A DNA stretch of 64,000 nucleotides, from NCBI RefSeq assembly GCF_000262465.1, contig NZ_CM001489.1:86830-150829 (forward strand), given 5' to 3'. A program made the translations under genes and the position numbers. The DNA comes from Frankia sp. QA3. GTDB lineage: Bacteria; Actinomycetota; Actinomycetes; Frankiales; Frankiaceae. This document shows, piece by piece, positions 16,870 through 24,420 of this stretch; position 1 is the stretch's first letter, and every line of letters begins with the position of its first letter. The notes below the pieces were generated by a model, which saw only the letters and a list, made by a program, of their open reading frames with translations, had not been told where the DNA came from and ran no database searches.

Positions 16870-18723
16870 TCAGCCGTCCGCCGGTCCGCCCGTCCCGGCG
16901 AGGTGGTGGGCTCCGCCGGCGTGCAGGTCCGCGCGCAGCTCGTGCTTGCGGACCTTGCCCGCCGCGGTCCGCGGCAGGTCGGTGACGATCACGAGTCGTT
17001 CCGGGGTCTTCTGCTTCGCGGCGCCGGCGGCGGCGAAGTGCGCCCGCACCCCGTCGAGGTCGAGGACCGAGCCCGGGCGTGGCAGGACGAAGACGCAGAC
17101 CCGCTCGCCGGTGCGGTCGTCCGGTTCGGCCACGGCGGCCGCCTCCGCGACGGCCGGGTGCGTCATGAGCAGGTCCTCGACCTCCTTCGAGGAGACGTTC
17201 TCCCCGTTGCGGACGATGATGTCCTTGATGCGATCGGTGATCGTGAGGTAGCCGTCGGCGTCGACCCGGCCGATGTCGCCGGTGCGCAGCCAGCCGTCGG
17301 CGGTGAACGCGGTCGCGTCGAGCGCCGGATCGCGGTAGCCGGCGAACTGCTCCGGGCCCCGGGTGACGATCTCGCCCTCCTCGCCGAGGCCGAGGTCGTG
17401 ACCGGCGGGGTCGAGGATGCGGACCGCGCTGCCCGGCATCACCCGACCGTCCGTGGCGGCCCGCCTGGCGAGCGGGTCGGCCGCGCTGCCCGAGCTGATC
17501 GTCGGGTGCTCGCTGGAACCGTAGGCGCGGTAGGCGCTGACGCCGGCGTGCTCGGCCCGCTCGACGAGCGCGGGGGACACACTGGCTCCGCCGACGAGGA
17601 AGTCGCGCAGGGGGCCGAGGCCGCGGCCGTCCCGCTGCGCCGCGTCCAGCAGCGCGGTCAGGTGAAACGGCACGCCGGCGGACGCGGTCACGCCGTGGGC
17701 ATGGACGAGCTCGATCGCCTCCGCCGCATCGAACCGTTCGAGGAAGACGGTCGGCAGCCCGTCGACGAGGGTCCGCAGCAGCACGCTCAGTCCGGCGATG
17801 TGGCCGGGTGGGAACAGGTCGAGATAGCCGAAGTCGGGCTGGCCCGCTCGCAGGCTGCGCAGCGAGGCGACCTCCGCGGCGACCGAGCGGTGGGTGTGGG
17901 TGACGCCCTTGGGCGCGGCGGTCGTCCCCGAGGTGTAGACGAGCACGGCGACCTCGTCGAGCGGCCGGGCGCACGGCGCCAGCGGCGGGGCCAGTTCGAG
18001 CTCGCGCCACGGCACGGTGTCGGCCAGGGCAGTGTCGGCCGGGGAGGTGTCGGCCGGGGAGGTGTCGGCCAGGGCAGTGTCGGCCGGGGAGGTGTCGGCC
18101 GGGGAGGTGTCGGCCAGGGCAGTGTCGGCCAGGGCGGGGGCGGTCGGGGTACCGGACGGCGAGCCGGTGCTGTCGGCGACGGCGACGATGTGACGCAGGG
18201 CCGCCAGCCCGTCGGGCGCCCCGCGCAGCTCGGCGATCTCCGCCGCCCGCTGTGCCGGCAGGATGATCGCGCTAGCCCCCGACTGCCGCAGGATGAAGGA
18301 GACCTCGCGGATCCCGTAGATGGGGACGATCGGCAGCAGCACCGCCCCGCGTAACAGCACCGCGGCGTGCGCGATCGCGCTCTCCACCCGGCTGGTCAGC
18401 TGCAGCGCGACGACGTCTGCCGGGCCGATCCCGCGGGCCGCCAGGCCGCCGGCCACCCGGGCTGCCCGCTCGTGCAGCGTGGCCAGGTCCGTGGTGAGCG
18501 TGTCGGCCGGACCGCGGAAGACCAGCCGGGTATCCGGATGCTCCGCCGCGCCCAGGTGTAGCAGCTCGGCGAGCGAGAGCGGTGCGATCTCGGGCAGCGG
18601 CCGGACCGGGGCGAGCGACCGTGGCGCCGCCGCGCCTGCCGTCGGCGGGTCGGTGGCCGAAGGTGCCCCGACGGTCGTGGCCGGTTCGACCAGGTGGGCA
18701 GGACCCGCGTTCTCCAGGTTCAC
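16870..18723 (-). CDS. AMP-forming acyl-CoA synthetase with repeat insertion
   Basis: It activates a carboxylic acid to its CoA thioester through an acyl-AMP. The GTG at 18723 has a strong GAGGAG site at 5-6 bases; 617 residues. Motifs in order: A3 P-loop VLVYTSGTTAAPKG, A5 YRAYGSSEHPT, A7 GWLRTGDIGRVDADGY, A8 ITDRIKDIIVRNGENVSSKEVE, A10 PRTAAGKVRKHELR with the catalytic lysine. Just before A3 an insertion of eight pentapeptides (ALADT/SPADT) is encoded by a 15-bp minisatellite. It converges on the TetR gene. Upstream lies a copy of the shared dyad (18776-18786), so it probably belongs to the island-wide regulon. Confidence 0.9.
   Translation of the reverse strand: MNLENAGPAHLVEPATTVGAPSATDPPTAGAAAPRSLAPVRPLPEIAPLSLAELLHLGAAEHPDTRLVFRGPADTLTTDLATLHERAARVAGGLAARGIGPADVVALQLTSRVESAIAHAAVLLRGAVLLPIVPIYGIREVSFILRQSGASAIILPAQRAAEIAELRGAPDGLAALRHIVAVADSTGSPSGTPTAPALADTALADTSPADTSPADTALADTSPADTSPADTALADTVPWRELELAPPLAPCARPLDEVAVLVYTSGTTAAPKGVTHTHRSVAAEVASLRSLRAGQPDFGYLDLFPPGHIAGLSVLLRTLVDGLPTVFLERFDAAEAIELVHAHGVTASAGVPFHLTALLDAAQRDGRGLGPLRDFLVGGASVSPALVERAEHAGVSAYRAYGSSEHPTISSGSAADPLARRAATDGRVMPGSAVRILDPAGHDLGLGEEGEIVTRGPEQFAGYRDPALDATAFTADGWLRTGDIGRVDADGYLTITDRIKDIIVRNGENVSSKEVEDLLMTHPAVAEAAAVAEPDDRTGERVCVFVLPRPGSVLDLDGVRAHFAAAGAAKQKTPERLVIVTDLPRTAAGKVRKHELRADLHAGGAHHLAGTGGPADG
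18017..18136. repeat. Eight 15-bp tandem repeats inside the acyl-CoA synthetase gene
   Basis: Eight 15-bp units occur in two alternating types, reading on the + strand GTGTCGGCCAGGGCA-like and GTGTCGGCCGGGGAG. The encoded pentapeptides run ALADT-ALADT-SPADT-SPADT-ALADT-SPADT-SPADT-ALADT, a higher-order 45-bp pattern. The array stays in frame and lies in a loop before the ATP P-loop. Confidence 0.9.
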
Positions 18724-18775
18724 CGGCGCTCCTCGGGTCGGCGAGAGTATGGCGGCCGCCACATCCAAGGAAGAT

Positions 18776-18792
18776 ATACCTAGTTCACTAGG
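18776..18792. promoter_or_regulatory. Shared dyad copy H (ligase promoter)
   Basis: ATAC-CTA-GTTC (18776-18786) is one of the eight copies of the island dyad, and here it extends into a larger perfect palindrome CCTAGT-TC-ACTAGG (18779-18792). It lies 53 bp upstream of the acyl-CoA synthetase start. Read in the direction of that gene, a TATATC -10-like hexamer follows directly. Confidence 0.55.
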
Positions 18793-18965
18793 AGTGTGCG
18801 TAGTCGTCGCGGGTGCACCTCCCCCCGTGTCGATGCGACGACCGGCTGCCACCGCCGAGCACCGCCTCGACGCGCATCCCCGGCGGGACGGTCATGTTGC
18901 GGAGTCGGAGCTTGGCGCGACCGGTCGGGCTGGCACTTGCACACAGTTCTTTCAGGTATCTAAAC

Positions 18966-18976
18966 TAACTAGGTCA
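18966..18976. promoter_or_regulatory. Shared dyad copy E (amidohydrolase promoter)
   Basis: TAAC-TAG-GTCA contains the exact core ACTAGGT of the island dyad, about 100 bp upstream of the amidohydrolase start. A plausible promoter overlaps it: TTGCAC (18937-18942), an 18-bp spacer and TAAACT (18961-18966). The site would overlap the -10 region, as expected for a repressor. Confidence 0.55.
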
Positions 18977-19076
18977 TCCGGGTCGCCGTCGTTGTTGCCA
19001 CCGAGTTCCGGTGACAGCGCGCGACTCGAGCGACGGGCACCCGTCTCGTGGCGCACCCATGCGGAGGCAGGACGAC

Positions 19077-20204
19077 ATGGCAAAGATCTGGGCGAACTCC
19101 GGCGACTCGCACTTCCTGGAGCCCGACGACCTGTGGCGGTCGAGCCTGCCGCCGCGGCTGGCCGAGCTCGTGCCGAGGGCGGTGAAGGACCCCGACGGCA
19201 GGTACGAGACCGTCTACGTCGACGGCCAGTCGTTCCGCCGCAAGCTCCCGAACGTGCAGGCCCAGGAGTTCCTCGACGAGAGCAACCGGGCGCCCGGCGC
19301 GCGCGACGCGACCCTGCGCCTGGCCGACCTCGACACCGAGGGCGTCTGGGGCGAGCTGGTGTTCCCGTCGCTGGGCCTGTGGAGCTCGTCGTTTCGCACG
19401 CCCGAGGTGCTGCGGGAGGCGCTGCGGGTCAGCAACGACTGGGCCATCGAGTCGATCATGAAGGTCTCGCCGCGCCTGGTCCCGACCGCGCAGGTCTCCA
19501 CGCTGCGGGTCGACGACGCGGTGGCCGAGCTGGAGCGCACCGCCGAGCTCGGCTACCGCGCGGTGTTCCTGCCGACGACCCCGCACCCGCTGGCCGACGA
19601 CTGGAACCGCGACTCCTGGGAGCCGTTCTGGGCGGCGGCGGAGGCGGCGAACATGGTGCTCGCCTTCCACGTCGGCACCGACCCGATCGACATCGGCAGC
19701 GAGCAGGTCGGCGTCGTCTACCGCGGCCCCGGCGGCGCGGTGCTGAACTACACCGAGACGACGTTCTCCGGCCAGCGGGCCGCGATGAAGCTCGTCGCCT
19801 CCGGCGCGCTCGACCGGCACCCGAACCTCAAGGTCCTCGTCGCCGAGGGCGGCGCGACCTGGGTGCCCTTCCTCGCCGACCGGATGACGGAGGGCTACCG
19901 CCAGCACCACATGGCGGTGCGGCCCAAGCTCAGGCGCAGCCCCAAGGAGATCCTGTACTCGCAGGTGTACGCCTCCTTCCAGCACGACGCCTCCGCGGTC
20001 GCCGCACTGACCGGCATGGGCTACCGCAACGTCATGTGGGGCAGCGACTACCCGCACATGGAGGGCACGTTCGGCCACACCCAGGAGACGCTGCACGGGC
20101 TGTTCGACGGCGTGTCGGACGACGTCCGCCGGCGGATCACCATCGACACGTTCCTCGAGCTGTTCCCGGGCGTCGGTGAGCCGGCCGTGGCGGCGGCCGC
20201 ATGA
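19077..20204 (+). CDS. Amidohydrolase family protein (ACMSD-like)
   Basis: The 375-residue TIM-barrel protein of the amidohydrolase_2 (ACMSD-related) family starts at the ATG at 19077 behind GGAGG; an ATG at 19059 would add six residues. Family segments are the N-terminal NSGDSHFLEPDDLW (metal-site His of the first strand), LAFHVGTDP in the middle and NVMWGSDYPHMEGTF (active-site Asp) near the end. Members decarboxylate or hydrolyse ring-derived acids, and relatives recur in actinobacterial acyl-CoA and steroid catabolic clusters. It overlaps the next gene by four bases (ATGA), forming an operon with the thiolase-like and DUF35 genes. Confidence 0.85.
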   Translation: MAKIWANSGDSHFLEPDDLWRSSLPPRLAELVPRAVKDPDGRYETVYVDGQSFRRKLPNVQAQEFLDESNRAPGARDATLRLADLDTEGVWGELVFPSLGLWSSSFRTPEVLREALRVSNDWAIESIMKVSPRLVPTAQVSTLRVDDAVAELERTAELGYRAVFLPTTPHPLADDWNRDSWEPFWAAAEAANMVLAFHVGTDPIDIGSEQVGVVYRGPGGAVLNYTETTFSGQRAAMKLVASGALDRHPNLKVLVAEGGATWVPFLADRMTEGYRQHHMAVRPKLRRSPKEILYSQVYASFQHDASAVAALTGMGYRNVMWGSDYPHMEGTFGHTQETLHGLFDGVSDDVRRRITIDTFLELFPGVGEPAVAAAA

Positions 20205-21397
20205 GCGCATCGGGTCCGTTCGACACGGCGATCGTCGGGGTCGGCGCGACGCCGTACTACCGGCGCGGCGGTTCGGCGCCGCAGACCATCACCGAGCTCG
20301 CGGGCAAGGCCATCATCGCCGCGTGCGAGGACGCCGGCCTGTCGGTCAAGGACATCGACGGTTTCGCCTACTACTCGGGGGCGGGTGCCGGCTACGGCCA
20401 GTCGATGGACACCGCCACGTTCATGGAGACCCTCGGCATCCCCGAGGTGACCTTCTCCGCCGCGCTCACGTCGGGTGGCGGTGGGTCGGCGGGGTCGATC
20501 GGCCTGGCCCGCGCGGCGATCCTCGCCGGGGACGCCACCGTCGTCGTCACCGTGATGGCGCTGCAGCAGGTCAAGCAGCGTCTGGGCACGGTCTTCGGCG
20601 CGGTCGCGCCGAGCCCGGAGAACTCGTTCCTGCAGCCGTCGGGCCTCGTCGGCCCGGGGCATCTGATGTCGGTGCTGGCGCGGCGGCACATGCACGACTA
20701 CGGCACCCGCCGGGAGGCGTTCGCCGAGATCGCCCTGTCCAGCCGGGAGAACGCGCTCACCCGGCCCAAGGCGATCATGCGTACCCCGCTGACGCTGGAC
20801 GACTACTTCAACGCGCGGATGATCGCCGATCCGCTGTGTCTGTTCGACTTCTGCCTGGAGACCGAGGGCGCCGTCGCGGTCCTCACGACCAGCGCGGAGC
20901 GGGCGCGCGACCTGCGGCGCACCCCGGTCGGCGTGGTCGCGGCGGCGCACGGTGGCGTGCGTGAGTGGGGCCGGGCGTTCGCCTGGTACGGGATGCCCGA
21001 CGAGTACTTCGCCTCCTCCGGGCACGCCCCGATCGCCAGGCGGCTCTACGACCGGGCCGGGATCACCCCCGACGACATCGACGTGGCGCTGATCTACGAC
21101 CATTTCACCCCGATGGTCCTCATGCAGCTCGAGGACTATGGCTTCTGCAAGAAGGGGGAGGGCGGCCCGTTCGTCGAGTCCGGTGCGATCCGGTACAAGG
21201 GCGGCTCGATTCCGGTCAACCCGCACGGCGGCCAGCTCTCCGAGGCCTACGTCATCGGCATGACGCACATCGTTGAGGGCGTCGAGCAGATCCGCGGCAC
21301 CGCCGTCAACCAGGTGCCGGACGCGAAGCTCGCGCTCGTCACCGGCGGGCCGGCCGCCCTGCCGGTCAGCGGCCTGATCCTCGGACGGATGGCATGA
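20201..21397 (+). CDS. Thiolase-fold lipid-transfer-type protein lacking the active-site cysteine
   Basis: This 398-residue protein has the thiolase fold of the SCP-x/Ltp2 group: AIVGVGATPYYRR at the start, DIDGFAYYSG, GLARAAILAGDATVVV and the C-terminal NPHGGQLSEAYVIG. The usual nucleophile segment (normally C-x-S-G) reads SAALTSGGGGSAG, with no cysteine. Known relatives such as Ltp2 pair with a DUF35 protein and act as retro-aldolases that remove a propionyl-CoA unit from steroid side chains. The next gene, overlapping by four bases, is a DUF35 protein, which supports such an aldolase-type role. The substrate is not established. Confidence 0.85.
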   Translation: MSASGPFDTAIVGVGATPYYRRGGSAPQTITELAGKAIIAACEDAGLSVKDIDGFAYYSGAGAGYGQSMDTATFMETLGIPEVTFSAALTSGGGGSAGSIGLARAAILAGDATVVVTVMALQQVKQRLGTVFGAVAPSPENSFLQPSGLVGPGHLMSVLARRHMHDYGTRREAFAEIALSSRENALTRPKAIMRTPLTLDDYFNARMIADPLCLFDFCLETEGAVAVLTTSAERARDLRRTPVGVVAAAHGGVREWGRAFAWYGMPDEYFASSGHAPIARRLYDRAGITPDDIDVALIYDHFTPMVLMQLEDYGFCKKGEGGPFVESGAIRYKGGSIPVNPHGGQLSEAYVIGMTHIVEGVEQIRGTAVNQVPDAKLALVTGGPAALPVSGLILGRMA

Positions 21398-21843
21398 GCA
21401 CCCTGACGACGACCCTGCCGCCTGCCGGCATCCAGATCACCACCGACTCGGCGACCGAGCCGTTCTGGCAGGCGGCGAAGGAGAACCGGCTGGTCGCGCC
21501 GAGGTGCGCCGACTGCGGGACCTTCCGGCTGCCGCCGTCGCCGTTCTGTCCGACCTGCCAGTCGCAGAACGTCGACTGGGTGACCCTGTCCGGGCGGGCG
21601 ACGGTGTACAGCTTCAGCATCGTCACCGGCGTGCCCGGCCAGCCGGAGCTGACCCTGGCCGCCGTCGTCGTGGACCTGCCCGACGCGCCGGGCGCACGGC
21701 TGGTGAGCAACGTCATCGACACCGATCCGGACGCGGTCCGGATCGGGACGCCGCTCATCGTCGACTTCATCGAGATCGCCGACGGGTGGAAGCTGCCGGT
21801 GTTCCGGGTCGCGGCCGAGGCCGCGGCCCCCGCGGGCCGGTGA
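21394..21843 (+). CDS. Zn-ribbon/OB-fold protein (DUF35), partner of the thiolase-like protein
   Basis: The 149-residue protein carries a rubredoxin-like zinc ribbon with two CxxC pairs (CADC near residue 39 and CPTC near 53) followed by an OB-fold (ATVYSFSIV to VDFIEI), the complete DUF35 architecture. In characterised pairs it binds the thiolase-like partner and the CoA moiety, and the aldolase is inactive without it. It overlaps the preceding stop by four bases (ATGA), and the next gene starts in an overlapping GTGA. Confidence 0.9.
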   Translation: MSTLTTTLPPAGIQITTDSATEPFWQAAKENRLVAPRCADCGTFRLPPSPFCPTCQSQNVDWVTLSGRATVYSFSIVTGVPGQPELTLAAVVVDLPDAPGARLVSNVIDTDPDAVRIGTPLIVDFIEIADGWKLPVFRVAAEAAAPAGR

Positions 21844-22350
21844 GCACCCGCCAGCCGCTGCCCGCGGACTGGCGGTTCACCGAGGCGATGCCGGCCGTGC
21901 CGCGGACCCATCCGCGGCACGGCACGCATGACCCGACCGCGGGGACCCCGCCGCGCCGGCCCGGGTCGGTGCGGCGGACCACGACGGTCGACATGCTGCG
22001 TCCGGAGGTCGTGGCCGGCCCCTGCTGCTGCGTGGGCTGGCCCGGGACCTCGTGACCGACCCCGACGGCTCGTCCCGGGTCGTCGGCGAGGCGTCGATGT
22101 CCGTCGACCTCGACCTCCTCGACGGGCGGCGCATCGGCGCAATCGCGACCATCCCCGACGTGCCCGCCCTGGGGGAGCTCGTCAGCACCTCGGCCGCCGC
22201 CGGCTTCCGCCGCGCGGTGATGCGGCCGACCCGACCCTCACCGCGCGGCTGCCGCTGCTGTGCGGCCTGCTCGACGGCGTCCCGGGCCGCCGAGGTCGGC
22301 CCGCACCGATCCCGCCGGCCGCCGAGATCGCGCCGATCAAAGGTACCTGA
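21840..22350 (+). pseudogene. Frameshifted DUF2889-like gene
   Basis: Three consecutive reading frames together make one DUF2889-like protein, but no single frame does. Frame 1 (GTG at 21840, overlapping the DUF35 stop) gives RPGSVRRTTTVDMLRP and then fails. Around 22010-22030 the sense moves one frame back to GPLLLRGLARDLVTDPDG, then SMSVDLDLLDGRRIGAI and AAAGFRRAV. Near 22215 it shifts again to DAADPTLTARLPLLCGLLDG, ending at 22350. Both shifts are in the same direction, as from two single-base losses. Either it is a decaying gene or the assembly has errors in GC runs. DUF2889 genes commonly occur in actinobacterial acyl-CoA clusters. Confidence 0.6.
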
Positions 22351-22391
22351 AAGTATTATGTCGCGCACGTCACGCTTGGGGAGGAGGGCGC

Positions 22392-23096
22392 ATGGAGCGG
22401 GTGGCCGCGGTGAGCACCGCGTCGGCGGTCGCCCACGTGCTGCGCGAGGAGATTCTCAGCCGCCAGGACGGTGACCTCTACCTGGGGCAGGAGGACGAGC
22501 TGCTGGCCCGGTTCGGGGTGAGCCGGCCGTCGCTGCGCCAGGCGGTGCGGCTGCTGCAGGCCGAGGGGATCCTCACCGTCCGCCGCGGCCATCACGGCGG
22601 GCTGTACGGGCAGCGGCCGGACGCGGCCGGCGTCGCCCACGTGGCCTCGGTGTTCCTGCGGACCCGGCGGGCCTCCCTCGCCGACATCAGCGCCACCTAC
22701 ACCCTCATCACCACGGAATGCGCCCGGTTGGCCGCGCTCAACCCGGACGAGGCCGAGCGCCGCCGACTGGTGACCTTCGTCGAGCAGGCCGCCGGCGGCA
22801 ACCAGCGCGACCACGCGCGGGCCCGGGTGCAGTGGGGGATCCTGCTCGCCGAGCTCGCCCGCAGCCCCACCCTGCAGCTGTTCGAGGACGTGCTCGGCTC
22901 GTTGTCGCGCTACCCGACCTCGCGGCCCCTTCTGCTGGACCCGGACAGCATCGCGCTGGCCTGCGAGCAGTGGCGGCAGGTCGCCGAGGCGGTCCGCGAC
23001 GGTGACGCCGACACCGCGGCGGCGCTGTCCCGCAGGCACGGCGACGCGCGGGTCCGCCACATCCGCGACCTTCCCGAGGACATCCTGGGCTGGTGA
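22392..23096 (+). CDS. FadR-subfamily GntR regulator
   Basis: The 234-residue protein starts at the ATG at 22392 behind GGGGAGGAGGG. The winged helix is typical (VLREEILSRQDGDLYLGQEDELLARFGVSRPSLRQAVRLLQAEGILTVRRG, residues about 16-67), followed by an all-helical FCD-type domain. It lies directly after the thiolase/DUF35 operon and the broken DUF2889 gene. Its own upstream region (22340-22391) lacks the island dyad, unlike the second GntR gene at 44.5 kb. The ligand is probably an acyl-CoA or organic acid, by family. Confidence 0.88.
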   Translation: MERVAAVSTASAVAHVLREEILSRQDGDLYLGQEDELLARFGVSRPSLRQAVRLLQAEGILTVRRGHHGGLYGQRPDAAGVAHVASVFLRTRRASLADISATYTLITTECARLAALNPDEAERRRLVTFVEQAAGGNQRDHARARVQWGILLAELARSPTLQLFEDVLGSLSRYPTSRPLLLDPDSIALACEQWRQVAEAVRDGDADTAAALSRRHGDARVRHIRDLPEDILGW

Positions 23097-23202
23097 GCCC
23101 TGCCCCGGGGTCCGGTGGATCTCCGGGCGGGGCCGGGGCGGTCCACCGGCGCGGCGGGTCCCGGCGCGGTCCGTGGTGGTCCGCGCCGGGTCGGCCCGAC
23201 GG

Positions 23203-24204
23203 TCAGGCGGCGGTGACGGCGCTCATGAGACGCACCGCCGACTCGGCGTAGCGGGCGCGTCGCCGGTCGCTGACCATGAACGCCGGGCTGGACAGGAACG
23301 CGAGGTCGGGCAGGGTCCTGCGGGCGGCCAGGCGCTGGGCGGCCTCCTGAAGGTCGCCACACAGGGCGATCGCGTCGAGCATCTCGTCGCTGACGGCCGC
23401 AGCCATTCCCGGGATGTCCCCGGAGCGGAACGCGGTGCGCAGGGCGGCCACCTCGTCGCCCCAGCCGTGCAGCTCGACGAGGGTGTCGTAGGTCTTCACC
23501 GTGAGGTAGAAGGCGATCTGGAGCCGGGCGTCGCGCCGTCCCCGCTCCGGGTCCTCCTCGTCGACGGCGGTGATGAGCCAGCCCCAGCGGCGCAGCGACT
23601 CCGGGTCCCGCCCGGCCGCGGTGGCGCCCTCGTGCAGGTTCGGGCGGATCGTCTCCGTCCACCACCGGTCGGTGAAGATGCCGTGGCCCAGGATGCCGTC
23701 GGCGGTCCGGGCGGCGGCGGTCACCATCCGTCGGTTGAACGAGCCGAGCAGGATCGGCACGTCGAGCCGGCCGAGGACGGGGGCGCGGATGTCGGCGTGG
23801 ATCGGGTAGAACTCGCCCTCGTGCACCACGGGCTGCCCGTTCTCCGCGGTCAGGTAGGCGCGGATCGCCCCGACGAGGTCCTCCATCCGCCGGACCGGTT
23901 CGCTGGCCGCGGACGCGAACCACTCGGTGTTCATCCGGTAGGTGCCGGACCCGAGGCCGAGGAAGATCCGCCCGGGAGCGTGCGCGGACAGGTGCCGCAG
24001 CGCCGAGGCGTGCACGAAGGGTGAGCGGGCGAACGCGTAGGCGATGCCCGGCCCGACGAGGGCCCGCCGGGTGGCGGCGACCATCTCGCCGGTGGTCAGG
24101 TAGGAGTTCGTGTCGGCGAACTCGCCGGCGCAGAAGGCGGTGGCTCCGGCCTGCTCGGCCAGCTCCGCAACCCGCGGGCCCGGCCAGGGAAGTCCCCACT
24201 GCAC
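23203..24204 (-). CDS. LLM-class F420-dependent oxidoreductase
   Basis: This luciferase-like TIM-barrel enzyme has 333 residues from the GTG at 24204, behind GCGGAGG. The fold is clear: MQWGLPWPGPRVAELAEQAGATAFCAGEF, GPGIAYAFARSPFVHASALRHLSAHAPGRIFLGLGSG and DVPILLGSFNRRMVTAAARTADGI. Actinobacterial members with this G-L-G-S-G pattern usually use coenzyme F420, though FMN is possible. It is divergent from a FadE pair and shares with it a promoter region that contains three 9-bp-spaced GTAAACC-type repeats, so co-regulation with the island is likely. Confidence 0.85.
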   Translation of the reverse strand: MQWGLPWPGPRVAELAEQAGATAFCAGEFADTNSYLTTGEMVAATRRALVGPGIAYAFARSPFVHASALRHLSAHAPGRIFLGLGSGTYRMNTEWFASAASEPVRRMEDLVGAIRAYLTAENGQPVVHEGEFYPIHADIRAPVLGRLDVPILLGSFNRRMVTAAARTADGILGHGIFTDRWWTETIRPNLHEGATAAGRDPESLRRWGWLITAVDEEDPERGRRDARLQIAFYLTVKTYDTLVELHGWGDEVAALRTAFRSGDIPGMAAAVSDEMLDAIALCGDLQEAAQRLAARRTLPDLAFLSSPAFMVSDRRRARYAESAVRLMSAVTAA

Positions 24205-24318
24205 GTGTCGATACCTCCGCGTCGGGAGCCCGGCGGGCTCGCCCCGGCGGCGGCCCGGACGGCCGCGGCGCCGATCGGCCGGCGGGATCGCGCCGCCAAG
24301 CCAGTTCTTGCCTTCCTT

Positions 24319-24342
24319 GTAAACCTAGTAAACCATGTAACC
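24319..24342. promoter_or_regulatory. Shared dyad copy A with 9-bp tandem GTAAACC repeats
   Basis: AAAC-CTA-GTAA (24321-24331) carries the exact core ACCTAGT. It is embedded in GTAAACC (24319-24325), GTAAACC (24328-24334) and GTAACC (24337-24342), each 9 bp apart. It lies between the divergent LLM oxidoreductase (start 24204) and acyl-CoA dehydrogenase (start 24421), where one site could control both. Confidence 0.6.
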
Positions 24343-24420
24343 TGCGTGGTGCGTGCCGGTGAGTCCCGCCGGTGCGGCCCTTCGACCGATGACCGGGACC
24401 GAGGATGACCAGGAGGCGCC

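Noticed and set aside
16213..18354. 713-codon plus-strand frame over TetR and acyl-CoA ligase genes
   Set aside because: It is a shadow of two real genes on different frames/strands, with Arg/Gly-rich low-complexity translation.
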